Counted from the first letter of the stretch, positions 27,401 to 35,073 are shown. The stretch: DNA of 64,000 bases from Streptomyces sp. Tue6028 (GCF_002300165.1 NZ_MLCE01000021.1:491524-555523); one strand, 5' to 3'. Translations and numbers: made by a program. The notes: generated by a model from the letters alone, not told the origin.

Positions 27401-27801
27401 GACCGGATCCGCCCCGCCATGGGGAGCACGGTCCCGGTCAGCTGGTCGAACTCCAGGTGCTGTTCGGGCCCGTACCGTCCCACGGCGGGGAAGCCGACGG
27501 TCTGGCAGCCGGGCAGTGGGTCCGTGGTGTCGAGGACACCCCAGCGCAGCCGGGCGAGCGCCCACTTCTCCGGGGCGACCAGTTCCTCGCCGGTGAGCAG
27601 CAGCGCGACGTCGCTCTCCTCATCCCGCCAGATCGTCCGGCCCGGGATCGGCCGCTCGCTGTCCGGATGGACCGTGCGGATCCATTCCTTGTCGCGCAGG
27701 ACGTGCGCACTGGTCAGCACGAGGCGCGGGGACAGCATCACGCCGCTGCCCTGCGAGCCCGCCAGGACCACCACGGTCCGTTCGGCCGCCGAGCGCAGCA
27801 T
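24487..27801 (-). CDS. Trypsin-like protease-NACHT NTPase with C-terminal leucine-rich-like repeats
   Basis: The 1104-residue protein is a STAND-type NTPase fused to a protease. Residues 1-190 form a trypsin-like domain with an intact triad: His33 in TSAHVL, Asp64 in ESDVALL and Ser159 in AGLSGAPVF. After a linker with IEIFGIDELG and AYLSLEA motifs comes a NACHT domain with Walker A GEAGAGKTT (305-313) and Walker B ILVDGIDEVP (about 387-396), then the winged-helix/helical region (FIHRTFQDYLAAKEL). The C-terminal 250 residues are leucine-rich-like repeats (LTSLRLTACPRVRDLSALEG). It has no signal peptide. It starts on the last base of the trypco2 stop, or at a GTG 3 nt earlier. A conflict/antiphage role is inferred from family knowledge. 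Confidence 0.88.
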   Translation of the reverse strand: MLRSAAERTVVVLAGSQGSGVMLSPRLVLTSAHVLRDKEWIRTVHPDSERPIPGRTIWRDEESDVALLLTGEELVAPEKWALARLRWGVLDTTDPLPGCQTVGFPAVGRYGPEQHLEFDQLTGTVLPMAGRIRSTLVCEFDRPPVAPPRRGESPLAGLSGAPVFAGAVLIGVVTEVPDGRDHRRVEAVPVSRILEAPDFPRHVMGAEPGHVPPVLEPVSGFHLRDEEFERHYARALRTRYRKIEIFGIDELGTTETTWDLDTAYLSLEAVPTARPSGPVPAQGSVAVPRRVNDLLADRPKTLLRGEAGAGKTTLVWWLASHAACGALGHELAELNDLVPFVVPMRSLPTLGMAFPSPQQLPSVAELPLDGAPEGWARRVLEAGRALILVDGIDEVPPAERDAARRRLTDLLRMHPHNRCLVTVRPLAVASDWLASEHFEELRLLPMRDDDILAFSKAWHNAARLECAGFRDAHRAAAEDENLRTLEQTLERELRHNTTLRSLARTPLLAGVVCALHRRRRGFLPESRWSLYNAALTMLLGGRDTLRRVGAPEGISLGVEEHQQLLQTIAAWLARSGHVEFTHAQAARQIELAMRGMPQVRDQGTPQDVLVHLLNRSGLLQERNEKVVQFIHRTFQDYLAAKELQESDGLGELLQHAADEQWQDIVLLAVGHCHRGEVRRLVEGLVERGDQAEDGRTRGDIHVLAARCAISAVVLDEEVREQIADRVRALIPPADATLAAKLTSLGAYVLPLVPGPEELSAEQAETVVQLVRDIGGPASMPLLRRFAPHPSPEVRAVLTTAWPRYPADDYAREVLAHMDLADDQVIVVDNGMTAALRHCGPIGRLVVDTPLDDGELRAFLPHEGIREIEVVDNPRLVSLSFARQLSGLTSLRLTACPRVRDLSALEGLALTSLGLELHEVRKADLASVQRLDRLTSLSLVGSLLDSDIPLPAGHPNVRNLRVASQIPIVINELGQWPLLEELVVQGDCDAHSLLLAASRAPSLHSLDFSLPSLYLPRQIEPPSIEGLELLPRKPRELDPLPGIRSLTLRSVGRGGSAVDLARVFPSLVRLTLHYPRNAPLDLSPLGHHPGLVIEANGRVLRPGEF

Positions 27802-28151
27802 CACGGTGCCGTGGAGGAGCCGCGGCCGAAGGCGTCGACACTTCCCTCGGTCTCGTTGCTCACCTTCAGCGGCGCGCCGGTACGGGCGTCCTGGGCCCGC
27901 AGGGTGAAGGACACCTTGTGCGTACGGCTGCCGGCGCGGGTGCCGTCGATGTTCGCGTCCACCACCCAGGCGCGCACCTTGGCGCCGGCCTTCACCTCCT
28001 TGCGCAGTTCGACGGTGAACTCCATCTGGATGTCGCCCAGTTCGAAGACGATGTCCTGCCCGGCCGCGTTGCGCGACGCGAGCAGCAGCTCGTCGCGGAT
28101 GCTCCGCACGGCGTCGGACAGTCCGATGCGCGTCTCGTCGGGGTTGCTCAT
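27801..28151 (-). CDS. Trypco2-like small protein (trypsin-co-occurring domain)
   Basis: The 116-residue protein matches the trypco2 family, which co-occurs with trypsin-NACHT/STAND proteins. It has the typical opening IGLSDAVRSIRDELLLA, a beta-rich FELGDIQMEFTVELRKEV segment, VRAWVVDA, and a final THKVSFTLR strand followed by a short tail. A ribosome binding site (AGGGAG) precedes the ATG. It lies between the two NACHT genes and overlaps the start of the trypsin-NACHT gene, so it is probably co-translated with it and may regulate or be cut by the protease. The function is inferred from co-occurrence only. Confidence 0.8.
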   Translation of the reverse strand: MSNPDETRIGLSDAVRSIRDELLLASRNAAGQDIVFELGDIQMEFTVELRKEVKAGAKVRAWVVDANIDGTRAGSRTHKVSFTLRAQDARTGAPLKVSNETEGSVDAFGRGSSTAP

Positions 28152-28231
28152 GGTCTCCCTCTTGCTGGTTCGGACAGGACGCCGGTGACGTCCGGCTCCT
28201 CGTTCTCCGGGCCGCGCCGCACACCGGGCGG

Positions 28232-31200
28232 CTACGTCTGCTGGGTCCAGGTCGTTCCGCCGAGGTGGCGCTGGGGCTGATGGACGACGGTCCGCTCCGG
28301 GAGCTGGTCGGCGCCGCACAACTCGCCCTCTCCGCCCGGGACGACGAGCAGCTCCCGCAGGCCGTGGGCGGCCTTCAGGGGGGAGACGTCCAGGCGGGTG
28401 CGGGTGGTGACGTCACCGATGATGTGCAGCTTCGTCAGGTGCGGGAAAACGGCCGGGACTCTCTCCAGGTCGAGGGTCCCGGCCATGTCGTCGAGGAGGA
28501 AGAGGTCGGTGACGCCTGGGAGTTCCAGGGAGTCCGGGCACAGTGCGAACAGGCTCACGCTCATCTGGAGATGGACGAGTTCGGGCAGTGCGGCGACGGC
28601 CGACCAGCCGTGGAGGAACCGGGTGTCCGCCGGCCAGCCGCTCGCGAGCAGAAAACCGAAGGTCAGCTCCTTCAGATGGCGCAGCGTCGCCAGCGGGCGC
28701 AGGTCCGGCTCGGGGCCCAGGTCGCTGAGGATCAGTGCCTCGATGGACTGTCCGGTCAGGGCCGACAGGTCGGTCAGGTGCGGGCAGGCGTCGATCTCCA
28801 GGCGGGTCAGCGTCGTCGCCCCGCCGAGGAAGGAGACGTCGGTGAGGGTGCTGTTGCTCCGGATGCACAGATGGGTGGGCGGGACCTCCGAGACGTACGC
28901 GCGTAACTGGTCGGCGGGCAGGTCGCCCTGGACGTCCACCATGGGGCGCCCGCCCAGCGCGCGCAGCGCCCGCAGCTGTGCGGCTTCGGTGACCAGGAAG
29001 TAGACCTCGTGCGGGTCGACCTGGGCGATGACCTCGCGGGCGAAGCGCTCGGTGTCGAACCGCGACCAGCTCCTGACGATCCGGTCACGGACCCGCGGGG
29101 AGTCGTGGCAGGCGAATCGGGTGAGGTACGGGATCGCCGCGTCCGACGCCAGGTGCAGCGCGGTCGCGACGACCGCGCCGGCCTCCTCGACGCTGAGTTC
29201 CTCGGGCCCGGGGAGCAGGTCCAGGACGAGGGGGCCGACGGTGGCGAGCTCGACGGCCTCCTGCGAGGTGGACGGCGGGATGAGTGTGCCGGTGCGTTCC
29301 TTGACCGCGAGCCGGACGGCGGGGTCGAGCTCGGCGGCGTGCTCCAGGCAGGCGGCGGCCAGCAGGAACACCCGGTTGCGCACCAGAACGTCCGTGGTCC
29401 GGTCGCCCACGGCGAGCAACTCGGTGAGGATGTCGGCACGTTCGCGCGGCCTGCTGTGGGCCACGGCCATCCGGATGACGTCCTCCCACTGGTCGTCGGC
29501 CGCGTGCTCGATCAGCAGGCCGATGTCCCACACCTCCACGGCCGCTCGTGCTCCCAGATAGTCCTGGAAGGTGCGGTGGATGAAGTCGACGGCGCCGGGG
29601 GCCGGTTCGCGCAACAGGCCGCTGCGCAGAAGGAGATGGCGGAAGACGGCCGCCGCGTCGCCCAGGGCTGCCGCGGCGGGCACCGAGGGGAGGGCCTCCT
29701 CGATGATCTGCTCGGCGCGTTCGCGGTCGAGTTCGGTACGGCCGTTGCGGATCAGCCAGTACGCGAGCCGCTGGAGCAGCTGGGTCTGCGGCTCCTGCTG
29801 CAGTTCGAGCGTCAGGATGTCGCGCTCCCGGTCCCGGCGGGTCAGCAGCATGGTGAGCGCGGCCTCGTACAGCTCCTTGCGTCCTTGCGGGAGATAGCCG
29901 CGCCGGTCGCGGTGGAGCGCGCAGATGAGCCCGCACATGAGCGGGTTGGTGGCGAGCCGGCCGAGATCTCCCTTGCTGCGTACGGCGGTCAGCAACTGGC
30001 TCTTGTACGTGGTGAGGGCCTCGTCCTCGTCCGGGCTGCCGATCCGTGCGGCGGTGTGCCAGCGCTCGATGAACGCGGCGACGTCCGCCGGGCTCATCGC
30101 GGAGAGGGTGAGCTCGGCGAAGTCGTCGTCCGTGAGCCAGTTCTCGCGCACCGCCGAGGGCCGTGAGGTGACCAGCCAGCGGTTGCCGGGATAGGCGCTG
30201 ATGAGGTCGCTGAGCCAGACACGGGTCCGCTCCCGTTCGGCGTCGGGCACCTCGTCGATGCCGTCGACGAGGACCAGTCCGCGCCGGGAGCCGAGGACCC
30301 GGTCCGCCCAGCCCTCCGGCTGGCCGGCGGCGAGCGGGCAGCCGGTGGCCTCCAGGAAGCGGTCGGGCACGGGGAGCCGCTCCCCGTGCCGGGTGAGGGT
30401 GCGCAGGGGGAGCACGAAGGGGACCCGCTCGTGCAGGTACGACATCGGGCCCTGCGGTGCCGAGCGGGCGGCGGAGACGGCCAGCCACTGGACGAGGGTG
30501 GTCTTGCCGGAGCCGGCGACCCCGCGCAGCAGGACGCGTTCGTGGGCGGCGAGGGCCTGGTCGGCAGGGCGCGAGTCGAAGCGTTCGAGGTGGCGCCGGC
30601 CCGCCTCGGTCTTCGCCGGGGCCGGGACCGCACGCGCGCCGCGGTTGTCCGTGTCGGCGGGCCGCCGGTCGGGGGCGGCCGTGGGCGGGTGCGTGCCGGG
30701 CACCTCTTCCGCGGGTGCGGTGCCGGCGGTCTCCCCGGGTGCCGGGCCGGCGGTCTGCCAGGGTGCGCCGTCGTTCCGTCCGAGGCCCGGGCGGGAGGCG
30801 GTGAACGTGCCGGGCCGCACATAGCCGAGGAGTCGCTTGCGCGGGGCGGTCGCCTCCAGGCTCAGGTACGCGGCGTCCAGCGGCCACTTGCCGGGGGAGT
30901 TGGTCAGGTCGATCCCGTAGATCGTGAGCTGCCCCTGCTTCTTGGCGACATAGGCGAGGTAGCGGCGCTCGAACGAGGTGTCGCGGGCGTCGGGCCGCGG
31001 GACGCGGGTGATCAGCTCGTCGAGTTTCGCGACGAGCTCGGCCAGCAGGCGGGTCTGTTCCACCAGCGTGCGCGCCACGAACGTGGAGCGCTGGGTGAAG
31101 AAGTGCATGACGTGGACGCAGGCCCACTCGGTCAGGGAGTCGAGGAAGAAGGAGGCGTCGGCGGAGAGGTTCCCGGTGGGGGCCCGGTGGTGGAGCTTGC

Positions 31201-31546
31201 GGGCCAGTTCGCGGTGGCCGAGCCGGACGGCCTGGACGTCGTCCATGTCGAGGTCGCCGAGGGCGAGCAGCTTGCGGGACAGCGCGTCCGTGACCGCCGT
31301 CTCCTCGTCGGGCGGGAAGGGGCGCTCGCCCGGTGAGTCGAGCGCCGCCCGGACCAGCTGGGCGGCGAGGCGGCGGACGTCCTTCTCGGTGAGCGTGCGT
31401 TTCTCTCCGCGGAAGGAGACCAGGGCCGAGAGGCGTACCGGCTCGTCCACGAGGCCGGCTCCCGGGCCGTCGCGCCGGAAGAGTTTCTTGACCAGCGGCG
31501 CGATGAGGCTCGACGCCAGTTTCGTGCCCAGTACCGACGGATCCAT
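28232..31546 (-). CDS. NACHT NTPase with N-terminal helical (NNH-type) domain and C-terminal leucine-rich-like repeats
   Basis: This 1104-residue protein is the paralogue of the trypsin-NACHT protein but has a different N-terminus. Residues 1-180 are an all-helical region resembling the NACHT N-terminal helical domains (LTEKDVRRLAAQLVRAAL, FFLDSLTEWACVHVMHFF). It shares the linker motifs LTIYGIDLTN and AAYLSLEA, then has a 90-residue Pro/Ala-rich spacer. The NACHT core has Walker A GVAGSGKTT (342-350) and Walker B VLVDGIDEVP, followed by FIHRTFQDYLGARA and leucine-rich-like repeats (LTRLEIDACPHLTDLSALTG). GGGGGAGG precedes the ATG. It is the first gene of the minus-strand cassette. Confidence 0.86.
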   Translation of the reverse strand: MDPSVLGTKLASSLIAPLVKKLFRRDGPGAGLVDEPVRLSALVSFRGEKRTLTEKDVRRLAAQLVRAALDSPGERPFPPDEETAVTDALSRKLLALGDLDMDDVQAVRLGHRELARKLHHRAPTGNLSADASFFLDSLTEWACVHVMHFFTQRSTFVARTLVEQTRLLAELVAKLDELITRVPRPDARDTSFERRYLAYVAKKQGQLTIYGIDLTNSPGKWPLDAAYLSLEATAPRKRLLGYVRPGTFTASRPGLGRNDGAPWQTAGPAPGETAGTAPAEEVPGTHPPTAAPDRRPADTDNRGARAVPAPAKTEAGRRHLERFDSRPADQALAAHERVLLRGVAGSGKTTLVQWLAVSAARSAPQGPMSYLHERVPFVLPLRTLTRHGERLPVPDRFLEATGCPLAAGQPEGWADRVLGSRRGLVLVDGIDEVPDAERERTRVWLSDLISAYPGNRWLVTSRPSAVRENWLTDDDFAELTLSAMSPADVAAFIERWHTAARIGSPDEDEALTTYKSQLLTAVRSKGDLGRLATNPLMCGLICALHRDRRGYLPQGRKELYEAALTMLLTRRDRERDILTLELQQEPQTQLLQRLAYWLIRNGRTELDRERAEQIIEEALPSVPAAAALGDAAAVFRHLLLRSGLLREPAPGAVDFIHRTFQDYLGARAAVEVWDIGLLIEHAADDQWEDVIRMAVAHSRPRERADILTELLAVGDRTTDVLVRNRVFLLAAACLEHAAELDPAVRLAVKERTGTLIPPSTSQEAVELATVGPLVLDLLPGPEELSVEEAGAVVATALHLASDAAIPYLTRFACHDSPRVRDRIVRSWSRFDTERFAREVIAQVDPHEVYFLVTEAAQLRALRALGGRPMVDVQGDLPADQLRAYVSEVPPTHLCIRSNSTLTDVSFLGGATTLTRLEIDACPHLTDLSALTGQSIEALILSDLGPEPDLRPLATLRHLKELTFGFLLASGWPADTRFLHGWSAVAALPELVHLQMSVSLFALCPDSLELPGVTDLFLLDDMAGTLDLERVPAVFPHLTKLHIIGDVTTRTRLDVSPLKAAHGLRELLVVPGGEGELCGADQLPERTVVHQPQRHLGGTTWTQQT

Positions 31547-31732
31547 ACGGCCTCCCCCAAGAGCCCTGAACCAGGCAAGCAGCGTAGCCCCGGTCACATT
31601 CCCGGGGGGCTTGATCTTGCCGTCCGGTGACATGGCGCACAGGCGTTTTGTCCGGTACTAACCTGCCTAGTGGACAGGGCGAAACGGACATTCAGGACCT
31701 TTGACCCAGGGCTCTCGGAGCGGTCCGCGCGT

Positions 31733-31763
31733 CGCGGGGCCGAAGGGCCGCGAGGGGTTTTTT
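31733..31763 (+). terminator. Terminator-like hairpin inside the M23 leader
   Basis: An imperfect GC stem (CGCGGGGCC / GGGCCGCG with a GAA loop) is followed by AGGGG and six Ts. No plus-strand gene ends upstream, so in this position it would act as an attenuator or a strand-insulating terminator. Confidence 0.45.
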
Positions 31764-31878
31764 CCAGCGGGCGCAGCCCTCCGAAGTGCGGTTAAACCGT
31801 GTTTTGGGCGAGGGAAACGACAGATCTGGTACGGGATGTCCGAACTGTCAAGGTTCATTAAGTTTTTGGGTGAAGTAC

Positions 31879-31896
31879 GACCTAACGTCGTAGGTC
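31879..31896. promoter_or_regulatory. Inverted repeat GACCTA-N6-TAGGTC upstream of the M23 gene
   Basis: Six-base perfect arms around ACGTCG form an operator-like dyad about 115 bp upstream of the peptidase start. No regulator can be assigned. Confidence 0.4.
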
Positions 31897-32012
31897 ACAC
31901 TGTTTGGGGGTCTGTGGGGTGGCGGGTTACCAAGGTGATGGGCCGCTCGCCGGACGACATGTCCACCGGGCGGTTTCCCGAGTCCCAGTCCCCGTTCTCG
32001 CGAGGTCCTCAC

Positions 32013-32630
32013 ATGTCGAAGCGCGTCACGTCCCGCCAGTCCCGTACGTCCCTGATTCGCACCCGGGCCGCCGTCCTGGCCGTGGGCCTCGGAGCCACGG
32101 CCGTACTGGGCGCCGGGGTCGCGAGCGCCGCCGAGACCGGCCTGAACAGTGCAGGCACCGTCAAGGCCGCGAACACCCTCCAGGCCCAGTCCGCCGCCGC
32201 CAAGAAGGGCGGCTCCTGGGTCGACCCGGTGAAGCGGTACGCCCTGTCCGCCAGCTTCAACCAGGCCGGCGGCATGTGGGCCCACAAGCACTCCGGCCAG
32301 GACTTCGCCGTGCCGCAGGGCACCCAGGTCGTCGCCGCGCACGGCGGCACCGTCGTGAAGGCCGGCCCCAACGGCGCCGGTGACGGCCCCGCGTACGGCA
32401 ACGCCATCGTCATCAAGCACGGCAACGGCACGTACTCGCAGTACGCCCACCTGTCGCGCATCGACGTGCGGATAGGCCAGGTCGTCGGCACCGGTCAGCA
32501 CATCGCGCTGTCCGGCAACACCGGCAACTCCAGCGGCCCGCACCTGCACTTCGAGATCCGTACCACCCCGAACTACGGGTCCGCGGTCGACCCCGTCGCC
32601 TTCCTGCGCGCTCAGGGTGTCGTCGTCTGA
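32013..32630 (+). CDS. Secreted M23-family metallopeptidase
   Basis: The 205-residue product has a Sec signal peptide (basic residues 3-18, hydrophobic 19-36, cleavage near ASA-AE at 39-40) and a LytM/M23 domain. Zinc ligands are His93 and Asp97 (HSGQD) and His179 (HLHFE); catalytic histidines are His146 (YAHLS) and His177. It should cleave peptidoglycan cross-bridges outside the cell. GAGG sits 7 nt before the ATG. Upstream in-frame ATGs exist but would bury the signal peptide. A long structured leader suggests regulated expression. Confidence 0.92.
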   Translation: MSKRVTSRQSRTSLIRTRAAVLAVGLGATAVLGAGVASAAETGLNSAGTVKAANTLQAQSAAAKKGGSWVDPVKRYALSASFNQAGGMWAHKHSGQDFAVPQGTQVVAAHGGTVVKAGPNGAGDGPAYGNAIVIKHGNGTYSQYAHLSRIDVRIGQVVGTGQHIALSGNTGNSSGPHLHFEIRTTPNYGSAVDPVAFLRAQGVVV

Positions 32631-32667
32631 TCACCTGACCCCCACAGGGTGATCACCCCGTAGGTGT

Positions 32668-32697
32668 GGCCGGGCGTCCCGAAAGGGGCGCCCGGCC
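32668..32697. terminator. Bidirectional hairpin between M23 and TetR genes
   Basis: A 13-bp stem (GGCCGGGCGTCCC / GGGGCGCCCGGCC, one wobble) capped by a GAAA tetraloop lies between the convergent genes and abuts the TetR stop codon. Confidence 0.75.
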
Positions 32698-33291
32698 TCA
32701 TGCGGTGGCGCCGCCGTTGGCCTGTGTCACCAGATCGATCGCGACCTCCAGGACCGCCTTGCGCTTGTCCTCGGGGTCGCCTTCGACGTCCCTGAGGACG
32801 AACATCCCGGCGTGCATGGAGAAGAGCGCGCTGATGCACCGGACCTGGTCCTTCAGGTCGGCGTCCGGCTCCTTGAGCAGGTCGACCATCCGGATCATGC
32901 GGTCCTTGAAGTCCTCGCCCGTGCGCAGCTCGCGCACCGTCGCCTGGTTCTCCTGCATGAAGCGGAAGAGCGGGGCCGCCTCGGCGAGGGCGTCGCTGTA
33001 GCGGTGCAGGATCTCCTGCTTCGTCGCCAGCGTGCGCGGCTGCTGCGCCCCCCACTCGATCAGCTCGTCCATGGGCCGGGACAGGTCCTGGAAGAGGCTG
33101 ATGAGGATGTCTTCCTTGGTCTTGAAGTGGTAGTAGAGCGCCGCCTTCGTCACGTCGAGGTGCTCGGCGATCTCGCGGAGCGAGGTCTTCTCGTAGCCCT
33201 GCTCGGAGAAGAGTTCGAGGGCCACGTCCTGGATGCGCTGGCGGGTGTCGCCGCGGCGCTGTCGCTTGGTGCCGTCCATGGTGCCGCCCAT
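32698..33291 (-). CDS. TetR-family repressor of the divergent MFS gene
   Basis: The 197-residue protein has an N-terminal TetR helix-turn-helix (RQRIQDVALELFSEQGYEKT, then SLREIAEHLDVTKAALYYHF) and an all-helical ligand-binding C-terminus. It diverges from a drug-efflux-type MFS gene, with 192 bp between containing several related inverted repeats, so it very likely represses that gene and itself. GAGGAG precedes the first ATG at 33291; a second ATG at 33279 has a poorer site. Confidence 0.92.
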   Translation of the reverse strand: MGGTMDGTKRQRRGDTRQRIQDVALELFSEQGYEKTSLREIAEHLDVTKAALYYHFKTKEDILISLFQDLSRPMDELIEWGAQQPRTLATKQEILHRYSDALAEAAPLFRFMQENQATVRELRTGEDFKDRMIRMVDLLKEPDADLKDQVRCISALFSMHAGMFVLRDVEGDPEDKRKAVLEVAIDLVTQANGGATA

Positions 33292-33316
33292 CCTCTTACT
33301 CCTCGCGCTCCCTGAA

Positions 33317-33424
33317 AACTTACCTGTCGACCGGCTGGTAAAACTAATTAAACTTACTTGACGCCCGGCTAGTTCGGGGTCTAGTTTCCCTGAGTGTAGT
33401 CAACTTGCCGGTCGGCAAGTAAGT
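33317..33424. promoter_or_regulatory. Cluster of TetR operator-like sites
   Basis: Three related sites share a CTTRCCKGTCGRC-like core. They are a quasi-palindrome TTACC-N12-GGTAA at 33319-33340, a half-like site at 33351-33370, and the perfect dyad ACTTGCCG-GT-CGGCAAGT at 33403-33420. All lie between the divergent TetR and MFS starts. Confidence 0.65.
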
Positions 33425-33483
33425 AGTCGAGGGGCGGCGGCCGCATCAGAGGGCGGCGGCGGTACTCAGGGGAGTGGGAAACG

Positions 33484-35073
33484 ATGGCGGACAACACGGC
33501 AGCGGCCGCACCGGTCGCCGAGGACGGCGGGAAACAGCCGCGCAGCGTACGGGTCGTACTGCTCGCGCTCATGATCGCGATGCTGCTCGCGATGCTCGAC
33601 AACATGATCGTGGGTACGGCGATGCCCACGATCGTCGGTGAACTGGGCGGGCTGGAGCACCTGTCCTGGGTCGTCACCGCGTACACGCTCGCGACCGCCG
33701 CCTCGACCCCGATCTGGGGCAAGCTCGGCGACATGTACGGGCGCAAGGGCGCCTTCATGACCTCGATCGTGATCTTCCTGATCGGCTCCGCGCTCAGCGG
33801 CATGTCCCAGGACATGGGGCAGCTCATCGGCTTCCGCGCCGTCCAGGGTCTCGGCGCCGGCGGTCTCATGGTCGGCGTCATGGCGATCATCGGCGACCTG
33901 ATCCCGCCGCGGGAGCGCGGCAAGTACCAGGGCATGATGGCCGGCGTCATGGCCTTCGCCATGATCCTCGGCCCACTGGTCGGCGGCTCCATCACCGACC
34001 ACTGGGGCTGGCGCTGGTCCTTCTACATCAACCTTCCGCTCGGCGTCGTCGCGCTCCTCGCGGTCAGCGCCGTGCTGCACCTGCCCAGGAAGCGGGTCCA
34101 GGCGAAGATCGACTACCTCGGCGCCGGCCTGCTGGCGCTCGGCATCTCGTCGATCGTGCTGGTCACCACCTGGGGCGGCACCGAGTACTCCTGGGGCTCC
34201 GCGCGGATCATGGAGCTGATCGGCATCGGCGTCGCCGCGCTCGTCGGCTTCGTCTTCTGGCAGACCCGGGCCGCCGCGCCGATCATGCCGCTGCACATCT
34301 TCCGCAGCCGCAACTTCACCCTGATGTCCGTCATCGGCTTCATCACCGGCTTCGTGATGTTCGGTGCGGTGCTCTTCCTCCCGCTGTACCAGCAGTCCGT
34401 GCAGGGCGCGTCCGCGACCAACTCCGGTCTGCTGCTCCTGCCGATGCTCGGCGCGATGCTCGCCGTGTCGATGGTCGCGGGCCGGGTCACCACCAACAGC
34501 GGTCGCTACAAGGTCTTCCCGCTCGTCGGCAGCGTCCTGATGATCGTCGGGCTGTTCCTGCTAGCCCAGATGGACACCGGGACGACCCGCCTGACCTCGG
34601 GGCTGTACATGGCGGTGCTGGGCGCGGGCATGGGCTGCCTGATGCAGATCACCATGCTGGTCGCACAGAACAGCGTGGAGATGAAGGACATGGGTGTCGC
34701 GTCCTCCTCGACCACCCTGTTCCGGACCCTCGGTTCCTCCTTCGGCGTCGCCATCATGGGCGCCCTGTTCAACCACCGGGTGCAGGACGTGATGGCCGAG
34801 CGGGCCGGAGCACTCGGCTCCAAGGTGACGGAGCAGTCCGCGCAGCTCGACGCGGCCAGCCTGGCGAAGCTGCCCACCGCGGCGCGCGAGGCCTACCAGT
34901 ACGCGGTGTCCTCCGGTACGCACTCCGCGTTCCTGCTCGGCTCCGTGGTGGCGGTGGTGGCGCTGGTCGCCGCCGTGTTCGTCAAGGAGGTCCCGCTGAA
35001 GGGGGCGGGCGCGCCCAAGCCGGACGACGCACAGGACGCGGCCCCCGCGGCGAGCATCGCCGAGGCGGTCTGA
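33484..35073 (+). CDS. MFS drug exporter, DHA2 (14-TMS) EmrB/QacA type
   Basis: The 529-residue membrane protein has the DHA2 signatures: MLDNMIVGTAMPTI in helix 1 (motif D1-like), WGKLGDMYGRKGAF (motif A), GFRAVQGLGAGGLMVG (motif B) and GPLVGGSITDHWGWRW (motif C), with about fourteen hydrophobic helices. It should export a hydrophobic drug or metabolite by proton antiport. A Pro/Ala-rich cytoplasmic tail ends the protein. The divergent TetR gene and multiple operators indicate drug-inducible expression. The substrate is unknown. Confidence 0.93.
   Translation: MADNTAAAAPVAEDGGKQPRSVRVVLLALMIAMLLAMLDNMIVGTAMPTIVGELGGLEHLSWVVTAYTLATAASTPIWGKLGDMYGRKGAFMTSIVIFLIGSALSGMSQDMGQLIGFRAVQGLGAGGLMVGVMAIIGDLIPPRERGKYQGMMAGVMAFAMILGPLVGGSITDHWGWRWSFYINLPLGVVALLAVSAVLHLPRKRVQAKIDYLGAGLLALGISSIVLVTTWGGTEYSWGSARIMELIGIGVAALVGFVFWQTRAAAPIMPLHIFRSRNFTLMSVIGFITGFVMFGAVLFLPLYQQSVQGASATNSGLLLLPMLGAMLAVSMVAGRVTTNSGRYKVFPLVGSVLMIVGLFLLAQMDTGTTRLTSGLYMAVLGAGMGCLMQITMLVAQNSVEMKDMGVASSSTTLFRTLGSSFGVAIMGALFNHRVQDVMAERAGALGSKVTEQSAQLDAASLAKLPTAAREAYQYAVSSGTHSAFLLGSVVAVVALVAAVFVKEVPLKGAGAPKPDDAQDAAPAASIAEAV

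Larger units (their letters stand above)
31547..32012 (+). promoter_or_regulatory. Long intergenic/leader region before the M23 peptidase gene
   Basis: These 466 bp separate the divergent NACHT cassette and the M23 gene and contain no convincing ORF. They hold a hairpin plus T6 (31733-31763), an AT-richer stretch with poly-T and poly-G runs around 31855-31920, and the inverted repeat GACCTA-N6-TAGGTC at 31879-31896. I could not match it to a known riboswitch class by eye. Confidence 0.5.

Noticed and set aside
28152..28231. Separate promoter or small gene between the two NACHT-operon genes
   Set aside because: The 80-bp gap has only a ribosome binding site for the trypco2-like gene; no clear -35/-10 or ORF was seen.
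24487..31546. NACHT island flanked by attachment sites or an integrase
   Set aside because: I searched the flanks by eye for tRNA ends, long direct repeats and integrase or transposase genes and found none.
31650..32010. c-di-AMP (ydaO-type) riboswitch ahead of the M23 gene
   Set aside because: The conserved elements I expect for that riboswitch in actinobacteria are not visible by eye; only a hairpin and a dyad are reported.
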